DNA from: PLanc-01 sp034678485 | GTDB taxonomy: Bacteria > Planctomycetota > Phycisphaerae > Sedimentisphaerales > Anaerobacaceae | Direction of reading: 5' to 3' | Length of the DNA: 64,000 bases | Assembly: GCA_034678485.1 (NCBI GenBank) | Contig: JAXDBU010000125.1 | Coordinates: forward strand, 7,080 to 71,079 | Part shown: positions 1-10,405 of the stretch, piece after piece | Layout of the letters: each line of letters starts with the position of its first letter | Position numbering within the stretch: the stretch's first letter is position 1 | Notes under the pieces: generated by a model | Seen by the model: the letters and a program-made list of their open reading frames with translations, nothing else | Told to the model about the DNA's origin: nothing | Database searches by the model: none | Made by a program: the position numbers and the translations under genes

Positions 1-3000
1 TGCGTTACGCACCGCCAGGACGATCCGCAGCATCCGATCAAGGTCATGAGCAATAGCTGGGGCATGGCCTTCGCCTTCGACGACGCCAACATGGCGGACG
101 CCTATTCGCCCAGTATGGCGGTCATTGCCGATACGGCGACAAGCCTGGGCATCACGATTCTCGCGGCCTCGGGCAACGAGTACTTCACCACGGGGATTGC
201 CTGGCCGGCGGCCATGTCCAACGTCATTTCCGTGGGTGCTCTGTACGATACGACCAGTCTCGTCACCGAGTATTCCAACTCGGCTGAAAACCTGGACGTT
301 CTGGCTCCCGGCGATCCGGTCTACACACTGGATATGGTCGGGATCCCCGGCTATGCGATCGGTGATTACTACCCGTTCTTCGGCGGCACGTCCTCCGCGA
401 CGCCGTTCGTGGCCGGCTGTGTTGCCTCGATTCAACAGGCCGCCCTGGAGCGGATCGGCAGGTATCTCACCCCTGCGGAGGTCCGCGAACTCCTCGTGAC
501 CACGGGCGACCCGGTGACCGACACCAAGGTGGCGGTCACGAAGCCCAAAGTGAACCTGGGAGCGGCTCTGACGCTGCCCAGCGGTCCGGCGATCTACATC
601 GGCGCCGACTGCATGCTCAACGGCTGGCTGGCCGCGGAAACCGCGACGTATCCGACGTGGGATTCGACCCTGTGGGGCGCCGATGCCGGCGTCATCGTAG
701 CCGATCCGTGCTTCGTCTGCGGGTATTACCTGAGCCAGACGGCGACGGGACAGACCTTGCAGAGTCCGGCGGTCGACGTCGGCAGCGACTTGGCCGAGGT
801 CATTGGCCTGGCGGATCGTACGACCCGCATCGATGGCGTCTTCGACGCCAACCAGGTGGACCTGGGTTATCACTACGCCGAGGCCGTCCCGGTCTATCAA
901 TTGACTGTGACTGTGGTTCCCGACGCAAATGGTCAGACCCACGGCGCCGTGCAGCCGGCCGAGGGCTCCTACCTGGAGGATACCGAACTCGTCCTCAAGG
1001 CGCTGCCGGATGCCGGTTACTATCTTGAAGGCTGGTACGATGCGAATGATACGCTCCTCTCGATCCGGCCGGAGTTCGAGGTTGTCATGGACTCGAACCA
1101 GGTCCTGCGGGTCCGGTTCCGCCTGCCCAAGGAGATCGTGGTCGGCAGTGACAACGCCAACGGGATTCTCGAAGCGGTCAATTCGGCTGCCAACGGCGAC
1201 ACCATCATTCTCTCCCCCGGTGTCTACAACGGCAGCATCAACCTCCAGGGCAAACAGATCCGGTTGACCAGCACGAATCCGGACGACCCCGAGGTGGTGG
1301 CTCAGACGGTCATCGACTGTGCCGGCTCGGGACGGGCTCTGATGTTCAATCATGGCGAAGGTCCCGATACCGTCATCAGCGGCATCACGATTATCGATGG
1401 CGCCACGTTGCTGGAACCCGGCGCCGCCATCTATATCGGCACCGGTTGCAGCCCGACCTTCATCAACGTCGCGATCAGTAATTCCTACGTCTCGTTCTCC
1501 AGCGGCGGCGCCGTCTACATCGGCGCGTACAGCGACCCGACGTTCACGAACGTCCGCATCGACAACTGCCATGCGTACAACGCGCGTCTCGTGACGGATG
1601 CGAACGATGCGACCAGTGTGCCGTTTGGCTCGGGCAACGCAGGGGCGGTCTACATCCACTTCGGGAGCAAGCCGACGTTCACCGACTGCGCGTTCACGAA
1701 CTGTTCCGCCCTCGGCTACGGCGGCGCCGTGTACTGTGGTCCGGACGGCCTGGCCACATTCACGAGGTGCGACTTCACGGCCAACGACGCCAACGATCGC
1801 GGCGGCGCGGTCTACCACGCGGCCAACGCGGCCTCCCGGTTCGTCGGGTGTACCTTCTCGGAGAATGCGACGGACCTTCTTGGCGGCGCCATGTTCTACG
1901 GCCGCGAGTGCGACGTGGATGTGAGCGACTGCAACTTCGCCGAGAACATTGCCGACGAGAGCGGCGGGGCCCTCTACTTCAGCGACCAGTGCGGCGGATC
2001 CATCCACCTCAGCGTGCTCACGCATAACGACGTGAACGACGCCGGCGGCGCGATTTACATGACGGGCAGCAGCATTGAGATCGCCGACTGCAATGTGGCC
2101 TACAACACCGCCCACTACGGCGGCGGCCTGTACTGCTACAACACGCCGGGCTCGAAGATCCTGCGGTCCTCGATCAAACACAACGAGGTCCTCGGAGTGC
2201 AGCGGCAATACTTCCTGCCCATTGACGGCACCTCCGCGCCCATGTCGCCGACCGATCCGAACTTCGTGTACGACGTGAACGCGGTCGTGATCGAGAATGT
2301 CCGCGGCGGCACGGCGGCGGCCCAGGGCGGCGGTATCTACGCCTATGCCGGTCCGAAGCGGATCTCGGATTGCCAGATCAGCTACAACACGGCGGCCACT
2401 TCGGGCGGCGGTCTGTATCTGGCGGCCGGCCGGTCCGATCTCCGGACGGTGTGGAACTGCCTGATTACGGACAATGCGGCCGGCCGGGATGGCGGCGGCA
2501 TCTCGTGCAGTTGGCAGGCGAGAGCTCGAATCGCCAATTGCACCGTCGGTAACAACAACGTCAAGCGCCTCCAGGGCGAGGCGCTCGGCGCCGGTCTATA
2601 CGCCGGATACGGGTCGGATGTGGTCGTCACGGACTCCATCGTGTGGGACAACGTCAGCAACGACGACGGCTCACAGATTGCCGTCGCGGGTGAGACGTCC
2701 GATGCGTCCACTATGGCGGTGACTTACAGCGACATCGAGCCCAGTCTCGATCCGAACGCAGCGGCGGTCGGCCTGGACCTTGTCTTCGTGATCGATACGA
2801 CCGACAGCATGGTATCTTCCATGAGGTACGTGCGAGATGCGGCTTCCAAGATCGCCGAGGCGATCGACAGCAACGTCGCGGACTGCCGCATGGCGGTCGT
2901 GGACTTCCGCGACTTCAACGATACGGACCGGGCGGGCGGTGTCGCAACGGATTACCCGTATCGTGTCGTGGAACCGTTCACCGAGGATATCGACACCATC

Positions 3001-6000
3001 GTCAACGCGATCAAGTCGGTTACGGCAATAGCCGGAGCCGGCGGGGCCGATCTGGCCGAGTCGGTGTACTTTGCCTTGACACAGACGGCTGACGCCAACG
3101 GCCTCGACGAATGGCGGACCGGAAGCGTGGCCCGCGTCGTCCTGCTGATCGGCGACGGCGTGCCGCACAATCCGGAGCTCATTTTCGGCTACCGGCTCAG
3201 CGATGTCATCGAAGCGCTGTCGAGAGACGCGAGCAAGCGGGTCCACACCCTGCAGATCGGCGAAGCCAACGACGTCGAAGCCTACTACAGAGCTTTGGCG
3301 GGCCTGACCGACGGTGTCGCAGTACAGGCGCCGGACGCCAACGACATGACGATGGAGATTGCGGCCGTGGTGCAAGGGATTCTGCCGCTGACGAAGGCCG
3401 GGTCGTCGATCTACGTGGCCGACGGCTCGATGCTTTCCGGCTGGAATTCCGACACACAAACCTGGAGTGCGGACGTCAACAACATCAATGCGGATCCGTA
3501 TTTCCTCGCCGGCTACTATCTGGATCAGACGAAGGCCGGCCAGTCGCGTCAGAGCCCGGCGGTCGATGCCGGAAGCTGGGTGATCGATCCGAACAGCAGT
3601 CTGAGCACCCTGACCACCCGTGCCGACGGCGTCGCCGACTCCGGCAGGGTGGATATGGGCTATCACTATGCCCAGGGCGTCACGCTCTATACGTTGACGG
3701 CGCAAGTGCTGCCCGCGACCGACGGATTGGTGCACGGTGTTGTGACGCCTGCCATTTCCGTGGTCTACGAGGGCTCGACCGACAATGTCATCCGTCTCGA
3801 GGTGAAACCCGAGGATGGATGGCGGGTCAAGGCCTGGACGGGCACCGACGACGATACGTTGACCTCACTGGTCAATTACGTGACGCTCACGTCGAATCGG
3901 CAGGTGACCGTCTCGCTGCAGCAGCGTACGGCTCGCGTTGTCACCGTGCCGGGCGACTATACGACGATCCAGGGGGCCGTGACGGCCGCCGAGGACGGCG
4001 ATACGATCCAGGTCGATCCGGGCACCTACTACACCGGGTACAATGAGATCGCCCTCCTCCTGGACAAGGCGATCACCGTGACGTCCCGCAACCCGGACGA
4101 TCCGTGTACGGTGGCGGATACGGTAATCAGCGGTCCCGGCTCGGTCGGCGGCAACACATGGGATCGCCTGGGCATCGTGTTTGCCTCGACCGCCACTCGC
4201 GAAACCGTGCTCAACGGATTCACGATCGAGAACTTCAACGGCGCCGGAACCGACGGCACCGGCGGCGATCGGGGCAACGGCCATCCCAATGGCTATGATG
4301 GCGCGCCGGTCCACGGCTCGGCGATCATCGTGCTGTCTGGTGCAAGCCCGGTGATCAAGAACTGTGTGATTCGCAACAACTCCATCACCGCGGGTGACGG
4401 CGGCGACGGCGTCGGAGCGACGACCAGTCAGAACGGCGGTCGCGGCGGTTGGGGCGGCTGGGCTCGCGGCGGCGCGATCTACTGTGCCGCGAACTCCAAT
4501 CCGAAGTTCGTGAACTGTACCATCGAAGGCAACACCGCGCAAGGCGGCAGCGGCGGCGACGGCGGCGGAGCCGTCGCGGATGGCGGTCTGGCCAACTACG
4601 GCGGAAACTACACGCCGGACGTGTTGATCAACGTCGATCCTGACGGAATCGGAAAGACGACCGTCACGGAGGAGTTGTGGAAGGTCTGGGAATGGGATTA
4701 TGCCTCGTACGTCCAGACGCTGTTTGACTCCGATGAGGTCTCCCTCGACGTGAGCAACGTGACGCTGGGCGGCGGCTCGTACACCGGCGACTACCGCTGG
4801 TACTCCGCCTACGGCGGCGGGGTCTTCCTCGACACCGGCTGCAAGGTCGAGTTCGACGAGTGCACCGTTCGCAACAACGGCACGCTGGGCGGGATGACCG
4901 GCCAGGGCGGCGCCACGTCGAGCGGCAGACTGACCGAGCCGTTGATCGCCTTCGAGGTGCCCAGCTACGGCGGCGGCGTCTACTGCGCCTCCGACACGGT
5001 GGTGACCTTCCGAAGCTGCAACTTCGAGAACAACATCGCATCGAACGACAGCGGTAACTTCCGATCCGATCCGTACGCCGGCTACGGCGGCGGCGTCGCG
5101 GCCGAGAGCACGGCCAGCGTGGTCTTTACGGACTGCAACTTCGTGGACAACGAAGCCGACACCGGCGGCGCTCTCTATCTGGGCGATGCGTTCGCGACGA
5201 TCATCGACACCCGGCTGGCGACGAATGCCGCGATTCGCGGCGCCGGCCTGGCCGGTGTGGGCGGCGATGTCGCCATCGCCGGTTGCGAAGTGACGAACAA
5301 CGCTGCGACCGTCAATGACGGCGACGTGGCGGGCGAGGGAATCGTGGCCATAGGCGGCGGTATCTACTTCTCTGCCGCGACTGCCACGATCCGGGACTGC
5401 AACATCGCCGGGAACGCCTGCGAAGGGTCCGGCGGCGGCATCTACCTCCGCGGCGAGAACAGCTCGTCGATCATCAACTGTCTGATCCGGGGCAACCTGG
5501 CGACGCGCGACGGCGGCGGCATCTCGACCAACTGGTATGCTACGCCGATCATTCGCAACTGCACGGTCTATGCCAACAGCTCCGGCGATCCGAACGACGA
5601 CGAGGTGGGCTTCGGCGGCGGCCTCTTCTGCGGCTACTACAGCGACGCGAACGTCGTGGACTGCATCTTCTGGGCGAACGGCGCCCGTCTCGGGACCGAG
5701 TTGGCGGTCGGGACCGGATTCGAGCTCGATCCGCAGTGCGGCACGCTCCACGTGTCGCACAGCGACATCTACGCCGGTCCGAACGACATCTTCGTCGATG
5801 CCGGTTGCACGCTCGATTACGGCGAAGGCATCCTTCGCGTGGATCCGCTGTTCGTTGCAGGTCCGCTCGACAACTTCTACCTGAGTTTCACGAGCCCGTG
5901 CGTCGACGCCGGCAGCAATTCGGCCAGCGCCGTGGGGATGTCGCAGTACTCGACGCGAACGGACAGCGATCCCGACATCGGACAGGTGGATATCGGATAC

Positions 6001-7134
6001 CATCACGCGATTCTCGAACCGTGCAAGTTCTGCGATCTCGTCTACGACGGCATGATCACGTTCGAGGACTTTGCCAGGTTCGCCGCCAAGTGGCTCAGCG
6101 AAGGCTGCTCCTCCGCCAACGGCTGGTGCAGCGGCGTCGACTTCACGTTCGATGCGGCGGTCGATGCCTTCGATCTGGCCTTCTTCGCGGATTGCTGGTT
6201 GGTCAAGGATGAGAATCCACCGCTGCCTGACCCGTCCGAGTGGGAAGTCAAACCCTACATGGTTGACAGCACAGCGGCCGGGATGGTGGCCGTCGAGGCG
6301 GTCGATGGCTGGGGTTGGGATGTCGAGTACTACTTCGACTGCGTCTACGGCGCCGGACACGACAGCGGCTGGATCACGAGCCGGTCCTATGTGGACAGCG
6401 GTCTGGCCAAGGGTGTGCAGTACGGTTATCGCGTCAAGGCCCGCGACACGCTGGGCAACGAAACGGAATGGTCGGTAGTGGGAATTGCCGGGACTGCCGA
6501 TAGCGCAGCGCCGACGCCCGAGCCGTACATCCAGTCGATTGTTGCCGGGCCCAATGATGTCTACACGGAAATCACGATGACCGCCAGACGCGCGACTGAC
6601 GACAACGGCGTTCAGTATTACTTCGATGCCAATGAGCCGGATGGCGGCCACGACAGCGGCTGGATTGACGATCCGGTCTACACCGACGTGAATCTGGCGC
6701 CGGCGACGACGTACTACTATCGTGTCAAGGCCCGCGACCTCTCGGCCGGGAGGAACGAGACCGAATGGTCCGGCTGGAGTTACGTCCAGACTGCGACTCC
6801 GAATGAGCTGGATCCCCCGTTGCCGGACCCGATGGAATTCGATCCCAACGGGATGCCCGAAGAGATCTATGGCGGTGGCGGCAAGGTGGATTACTACGCT
6901 ACGATGACAGCCGTTACCGCGACCGACGCGAGCGGTGGAATCCGGTATGAATTCGATTGCGACGACGACACCCTCGATAGTGGCTGGATTGACACACCGA
7001 CCTATACCACCACCGTGCCCATGCGGTCCAATCAGAGTCTGTACTTCAAGGTGCGGGCGAAAGATGTGTACGGCAACACGACGGGATGGTCTGAATCTGT
7101 GAAGATGAGGATCATCAATGCTATTGGAAACTGA
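1..7134 (+). CDS. Giant secreted subtilase / beta-helix / VWA protein (5' end outside window)
   Basis: The frame is open from the first base, so the gene starts upstream of the window; the catalytic Asp and His of the protease lie there. What remains shows the end of a subtilisin-family (S8) peptidase: Asn in SGNE (codon at 175) and the catalytic Ser in GGTSSATPF (codon at 391). After it come a Gly-rich right-handed beta-helix (about 1130-2750), a VWA-like domain beginning LVFVIDTTDS (about 2775-3400), a second beta-helix (about 3940-5950), a dockerin-like pair of short repeats (about 6015-6205) and three fibronectin-III-like repeats (6220-7120). The order implies a very large surface or secreted protein that binds glycans or proteins. 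I see no sorting tag at the C-terminus. Substrate is unknown. Confidence 0.85.
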   Translation, partial: CVTHRQDDPQHPIKVMSNSWGMAFAFDDANMADAYSPSMAVIADTATSLGITILAASGNEYFTTGIAWPAAMSNVISVGALYDTTSLVTEYSNSAENLDVLAPGDPVYTLDMVGIPGYAIGDYYPFFGGTSSATPFVAGCVASIQQAALERIGRYLTPAEVRELLVTTGDPVTDTKVAVTKPKVNLGAALTLPSGPAIYIGADCMLNGWLAAETATYPTWDSTLWGADAGVIVADPCFVCGYYLSQTATGQTLQSPAVDVGSDLAEVIGLADRTTRIDGVFDANQVDLGYHYAEAVPVYQLTVTVVPDANGQTHGAVQPAEGSYLEDTELVLKALPDAGYYLEGWYDANDTLLSIRPEFEVVMDSNQVLRVRFRLPKEIVVGSDNANGILEAVNSAANGDTIILSPGVYNGSINLQGKQIRLTSTNPDDPEVVAQTVIDCAGSGRALMFNHGEGPDTVISGITIIDGATLLEPGAAIYIGTGCSPTFINVAISNSYVSFSSGGAVYIGAYSDPTFTNVRIDNCHAYNARLVTDANDATSVPFGSGNAGAVYIHFGSKPTFTDCAFTNCSALGYGGAVYCGPDGLATFTRCDFTANDANDRGGAVYHAANAASRFVGCTFSENATDLLGGAMFYGRECDVDVSDCNFAENIADESGGALYFSDQCGGSIHLSVLTHNDVNDAGGAIYMTGSSIEIADCNVAYNTAHYGGGLYCYNTPGSKILRSSIKHNEVLGVQRQYFLPIDGTSAPMSPTDPNFVYDVNAVVIENVRGGTAAAQGGGIYAYAGPKRISDCQISYNTAATSGGGLYLAAGRSDLRTVWNCLITDNAAGRDGGGISCSWQARARIANCTVGNNNVKRLQGEALGAGLYAGYGSDVVVTDSIVWDNVSNDDGSQIAVAGETSDASTMAVTYSDIEPSLDPNAAAVGLDLVFVIDTTDSMVSSMRYVRDAASKIAEAIDSNVADCRMAVVDFRDFNDTDRAGGVATDYPYRVVEPFTEDIDTIVNAIKSVTAIAGAGGADLAESVYFALTQTADANGLDEWRTGSVARVVLLIGDGVPHNPELIFGYRLSDVIEALSRDASKRVHTLQIGEANDVEAYYRALAGLTDGVAVQAPDANDMTMEIAAVVQGILPLTKAGSSIYVADGSMLSGWNSDTQTWSADVNNINADPYFLAGYYLDQTKAGQSRQSPAVDAGSWVIDPNSSLSTLTTRADGVADSGRVDMGYHYAQGVTLYTLTAQVLPATDGLVHGVVTPAISVVYEGSTDNVIRLEVKPEDGWRVKAWTGTDDDTLTSLVNYVTLTSNRQVTVSLQQRTARVVTVPGDYTTIQGAVTAAEDGDTIQVDPGTYYTGYNEIALLLDKAITVTSRNPDDPCTVADTVISGPGSVGGNTWDRLGIVFASTATRETVLNGFTIENFNGAGTDGTGGDRGNGHPNGYDGAPVHGSAIIVLSGASPVIKNCVIRNNSITAGDGGDGVGATTSQNGGRGGWGGWARGGAIYCAANSNPKFVNCTIEGNTAQGGSGGDGGGAVADGGLANYGGNYTPDVLINVDPDGIGKTTVTEELWKVWEWDYASYVQTLFDSDEVSLDVSNVTLGGGSYTGDYRWYSAYGGGVFLDTGCKVEFDECTVRNNGTLGGMTGQGGATSSGRLTEPLIAFEVPSYGGGVYCASDTVVTFRSCNFENNIASNDSGNFRSDPYAGYGGGVAAESTASVVFTDCNFVDNEADTGGALYLGDAFATIIDTRLATNAAIRGAGLAGVGGDVAIAGCEVTNNAATVNDGDVAGEGIVAIGGGIYFSAATATIRDCNIAGNACEGSGGGIYLRGENSSSIINCLIRGNLATRDGGGISTNWYATPIIRNCTVYANSSGDPNDDEVGFGGGLFCGYYSDANVVDCIFWANGARLGTELAVGTGFELDPQCGTLHVSHSDIYAGPNDIFVDAGCTLDYGEGILRVDPLFVAGPLDNFYLSFTSPCVDAGSNSASAVGMSQYSTRTDSDPDIGQVDIGYHHAILEPCKFCDLVYDGMITFEDFARFAAKWLSEGCSSANGWCSGVDFTFDAAVDAFDLAFFADCWLVKDENPPLPDPSEWEVKPYMVDSTAAGMVAVEAVDGWGWDVEYYFDCVYGAGHDSGWITSRSYVDSGLAKGVQYGYRVKARDTLGNETEWSVVGIAGTADSAAPTPEPYIQSIVAGPNDVYTEITMTARRATDDNGVQYYFDANEPDGGHDSGWIDDPVYTDVNLAPATTYYYRVKARDLSAGRNETEWSGWSYVQTATPNELDPPLPDPMEFDPNGMPEEIYGGGGKVDYYATMTAVTATDASGGIRYEFDCDDDTLDSGWIDTPTYTTTVPMRSNQSLYFKVRAKDVYGNTTGWSESVKMRIINAIGN

Positions 7135-7199
7135 TGGCGGGTGATATGATTGCTCCGTCGAGACGCTGAGTCCGGCGGATGAATGAAAGCGCGAAGACA

Positions 7200-7231
7200 A
7201 AGCCCCGGGGTCCTCCCCGGGGCTTCGTTTT
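7200..7231 (+). terminator. Rho-independent terminator after the giant exoprotein
   Basis: A perfect 11-bp GC-rich stem (7200-7210 with 7215-7225) encloses a TCCT loop and is followed by CGTTTT. It lies about 65 bases after the stop codon of the exoprotein and fits its terminator. Confidence 0.85.
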
Positions 7232-7350
7232 GCGCTCCATGAGTCCCAAAGGGCGACGGGAACTCTCGCGAATCCGAATGGAAGATCCCCTACCGATTCG
7301 GGAAGATTCATACGCCGCGATTGTCATCCCTTCGGCAAGCTCAGGGCAGG

Positions 7351-7588
7351 GTCTGAACGGAACGCAGCGGAGTGAAGGACCTGGCTTGTGACCGAGAGAC
7401 ACCTCTTGTCCAATACCCAGATCCTCCGGCTACGACTCCTGAGGACACAGGCTCTGTGGGATGCTCCAGGAACCACTGTCATGCTGAACGCAGTGAAGCA
7501 TCCGGGCCGCGTAGGAGATGTGACGTCCGGAGTCGAAACGCGTCTTTTTCTCCCGGGCCAGGTCCTTCGCTTCGCTCAGGACGACAAG
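7351..7588. repeat. Dispersed-repeat cluster in a 580-bp non-coding gap
   Basis: The gap 7135-7714 has no convincing gene. It holds several imperfect copies of one short motif in both orientations: TGAACGGAACGCAGCGGAG near 7353, GTCATGCTGAACGCAGTGAA near 7478-7497, and the reverse-oriented CCTTCGCTTCGCTCAGGA at 7564-7581. Units of this kind (GTCATxCTGAxCGxAGxGAAGxATC) are, to my knowledge, scattered through intergenic regions of many unrelated environmental bacteria. Their function is not known. Confidence 0.6.
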
Positions 7589-7714
7589 ATGCAGACCCCC
7601 AGGCACAAGGATTCTGTGGAACGTCAGTGTCCTTGCCGACCCCAGCCGCGAAGCGGCTGAGCGACTCGGGATGACAGGGACGCGACCTCGCAGGAATCTC
7701 CGCTCGAATCCGTA

Positions 7715-9049
7715 TTATGCCTGCTCGATCCGGCTTCGGATTGCCTGGTAGCCGTAGTGCATCATGAGGTGGTCGAGGATGACCAGGGCCGTGTAGTTCT
7801 CAGCGACCGGCCAGATCCTCGCGACAATGGTCGGGTCGCGTCGTGTGATCGCCGCGAGGGCCTTGTTCTCCAGCGTGTACTTGTCGATCGTCTGCTGCGG
7901 CTTGGCGATCGTCGGCGTGGGCTTGATCGCCAGGCGGACCACGATGGGCTGGCCGGTGGTCAGACCGCCGGTGATGCCGCCGGCGTTGTTCGACTGGAAA
8001 GCCACTTTGCCGTTGACCGCGTGCATTTGATCGTTGTCCTGGTAGCCGGTCATGTCCTTGACTGCAAACCCCGCTCCGACCTCGACGCCCTTAACGGCGC
8101 CAATGCCGAGCATCCGGCCGAGCTCCGCGTCGAGCTTGGAGAAGACCGGCTCGCCCAAGCCGGCCGGGACGCCCATCACGATGACCTCGACGACCCCGCC
8201 GGCCGAGTCGCCCATTTGGCAGATCTGGCCACATGCATCGACCATTGCCTGGGCAGCCTCGATGTCCGGGCAGTTCACGACCGGATGCACCGCGTACCGC
8301 TCGCGGATCTCCTCGGGCGACATCCGCGGGGCCTTGTCGCGGATCTCGTCGATCTCTTTCTCCACCTGGGCCAGGACCGCGGCCTTCTCCAGGAACCGCA
8401 TGTCCATGTGGAGCCGACCCTTGACGTAGATCTCCTGGTAGAAGGGGTCGAGGTCGTGTCGCATGGTCTTATAGTCATTCGCGTGGCGAAGGGCCGCTTC
8501 GTGCGGGAGGTCGGGACAACGAACGCCTGCGATCTCCTTGGCGTAGGCGAATACGTCGATCCCGCACTTTTTGAGGATCTTCTTGGCCACGCAGCCGGCG
8601 GCCACAATGGTCGAGGTGTACCGTCCGCTGAAGATGCCTGCGCCGATGGCGTCGTCGTCCGGGCCGTACTTGACGAAACTGGCGTAGGATGCGTGCCCCG
8701 GTCGCGGGGTGCGATTCGTATCCTGGTACTGTTTGATGTGAATGAAGTGGCGATCCAGGTTCGGGATCAGGATCGTCAGCGGGGTGCCGTTCGTATGGTT
8801 CTTGTTGCCTGCGTTCTCGATCGTATCGGCGGCGTTGACGCCCGTATAAATGATCGGCAGGTCCGGCTCCTTGCGCGGACTGGACAATTCATCGGCCCCT
8901 GGCTTGCGGAGCAGCAGGTCGCCGTAGATCTCCTGCTCGCTCAGCAGGACCCCCGGCGGGACGCCCTGCAGCACGCTGGTGAGACCTTCCTGATACGAGC
9001 CGCCTGCGACGGTGACCTGAAAACAGCGTCCAAGATGACATCCAAGCAC
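7715..9049 (-). CDS. aroC: Chorismate synthase-like protein with altered signature motifs
   Basis: The 444-residue protein aligns along its length with chorismate synthase, which converts EPSP to chorismate using reduced FMN as the last step of the shikimate pathway. Recognisable parts are VPPG (30-33), the RPGHASY block (116-122), VPAGLGEPVF and FQSNNAGG near the C-terminus. Two normally invariant blocks are changed: GESHG is GGSYQ (16-20), losing the first catalytic His, and the RSSARET block is SGRYTST (141-147). It is also 60-80 residues longer than usual because of an insertion around 165-255. It lies 37 bp downstream of aroA, which supports a shikimate role, but activity cannot be assumed. 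It could be a repurposed paralog. Family assignment is firm; function is uncertain. Confidence 0.8.
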   Translation of the reverse strand: MLGCHLGRCFQVTVAGGSYQEGLTSVLQGVPPGVLLSEQEIYGDLLLRKPGADELSSPRKEPDLPIIYTGVNAADTIENAGNKNHTNGTPLTILIPNLDRHFIHIKQYQDTNRTPRPGHASYASFVKYGPDDDAIGAGIFSGRYTSTIVAAGCVAKKILKKCGIDVFAYAKEIAGVRCPDLPHEAALRHANDYKTMRHDLDPFYQEIYVKGRLHMDMRFLEKAAVLAQVEKEIDEIRDKAPRMSPEEIRERYAVHPVVNCPDIEAAQAMVDACGQICQMGDSAGGVVEVIVMGVPAGLGEPVFSKLDAELGRMLGIGAVKGVEVGAGFAVKDMTGYQDNDQMHAVNGKVAFQSNNAGGITGGLTTGQPIVVRLAIKPTPTIAKPQQTIDKYTLENKALAAITRRDPTIVARIWPVAENYTALVILDHLMMHYGYQAIRSRIEQA

Positions 9050-9086
9050 GTTTGACTCTCCTGTGAGAAACTCGTTGTTCTTGCGG

Positions 9087-10367
9087 CTACCCTTTGATGA
9101 TCATGTTTCCGCCGAGTGCCTGCATCAAGTTGACGAATTCGGGGAACGTCACTCTGATCGCCTCGGCGGTCTCGATGGCACACGGCTGCTCAAGTCCCAT
9201 CGCCGCCAAAGAAAGGGCCATGACGATCCGATGGTCGCTCCGGCCGTCCAGGCGCGCCGCCCTGAGCTTGCTGTTGTGTACGACCAGCCCGTCGGGCAGT
9301 TCTTCGACGTTTGCGCCCATCTTCGTCAATTCCTCGGCCATACACCTGATCCGGTCGGTCTCCTTGCTGCGGGCCTGGGGCACGTTGACGAGCTTCGTCG
9401 TGCCCTCCGCAAAGGTGGCCGTGACAGCCATGGCCGGCAAAGCGTCCGGTGTGGCGTTCATGTCGATCGTAACGCCCTTGAGCGACGATCCCTTCACGGT
9501 GATGCCGGTGGGTCCTGTGACGATGTCGGCGCCCATGGCGCGAAGGTAGTCGACGACTGCCTTGTCCGGCTGGCTGTCCGAGAAATCGAGGCCCTGCAGG
9601 GTGACTCCGTCGCCAAAGAGGGCTGCCGCACACAGGAAGAACGTTGCACTGGAGAAGTCCGCCGGCACGGGCAGGTCGTAGGCCTTGTAGCCTTGTCCGC
9701 CCCGCACGTGGAACCGTCGGAGCCCATCGCTCTCGTACTGGATGCCCTGCTTATCGAGCCAGTCGAGCGTCATCTGGACATAACCCGGCTCGTTGAGCAG
9801 GGTGACCTCGATGTCCGTGTCGGCCGGCGCCAAGGGTGTGCACAGGAGCAGGCTCGACAGGTACTGGCTCGTGAAGGCCGCGATCGAGGTCCGCCCGCCC
9901 CGAAGGCCGCCGGCGACTCGGACGGGGACCTTGCCGTTGTTTTTCAAACTGACGCATTTGGCCCCCAATTCCTCGAGGGACTGCATGAGCGGTGCAATAG
10001 GGCGGCTCTGGATCTGCTCGTCCCCTGTGAAGGTCGTCGTTGTTCCCGGCTGGGCCAGAGCGGCGGAACCCATCGCCACACGGAGCGTTGTGCCCGAGTT
10101 GAGGACGTCGATGGTCTCGCTGGGCGATGTGATTCTCCCGCCCAGGCCGGTCACCTTCCACGCCTTGTCGTTGCGGGTGTCGATCCGTGCGCCAAAGGCG
10201 CGATAGCATGAGACCGCCGCTTCCGCATCGTCCGACCAGAGCGGATTGCGGATGACGCTCTCACCTTGGGCCAGTGAAGCGATGGCGACGGCGCGAATCG
10301 TATGAGATTTCGACGCGGGGATTGCAACGGTGCCCTGAAGCCGGGATTTGCTGGATACAAGCTGCAT
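9087..10367 (-). CDS. aroA: 3-phosphoshikimate 1-carboxyvinyltransferase (EPSP synthase)
   Basis: At 426 residues it has the usual length of EPSP synthase, which joins phosphoenolpyruvate to shikimate-3-phosphate. Visible motifs are PASKSHTIR (17-25, containing the substrate Lys), LNSGTTLR, FTGDEQIQSRPI, TPDALPAMAV, SKETDR and SDHRIVMA. The first motif differs from the common bacterial PGSKSxSNR and is closer to forms I associate with archaeal enzymes. The ATG is preceded by AGAGGT on the minus strand. It is first in a two-gene operon with the aroC-like gene, behind a promoter at 10406-10435. Confidence 0.93.
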   Translation of the reverse strand: MQLVSSKSRLQGTVAIPASKSHTIRAVAIASLAQGESVIRNPLWSDDAEAAVSCYRAFGARIDTRNDKAWKVTGLGGRITSPSETIDVLNSGTTLRVAMGSAALAQPGTTTTFTGDEQIQSRPIAPLMQSLEELGAKCVSLKNNGKVPVRVAGGLRGGRTSIAAFTSQYLSSLLLCTPLAPADTDIEVTLLNEPGYVQMTLDWLDKQGIQYESDGLRRFHVRGGQGYKAYDLPVPADFSSATFFLCAAALFGDGVTLQGLDFSDSQPDKAVVDYLRAMGADIVTGPTGITVKGSSLKGVTIDMNATPDALPAMAVTATFAEGTTKLVNVPQARSKETDRIRCMAEELTKMGANVEELPDGLVVHNSKLRAARLDGRSDHRIVMALSLAAMGLEQPCAIETAEAIRVTFPEFVNLMQALGGNMIIKG

Positions 10368-10405
10368 TGTGACCTCTCATGAAAGCGCTCAATGGGATAA
10401 TTCCT

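Noticed and set aside
1130..5950. GGCGGCGGC-rich runs as simple-sequence DNA repeats
   Set aside because: They are in-frame Gly codons at turns of the beta-helix repeats and are explained by the protein.
3865..7311. Long minus-strand open frame of about 1150 codons
   Set aside because: It is antisense to the giant exoprotein, is Arg/Val/Gly-rich without motifs and arises from the GC-rich codon pattern.
7135..7714. CRISPR-like array
   Set aside because: The repeated units are in mixed orientation, unevenly spaced and not identical.
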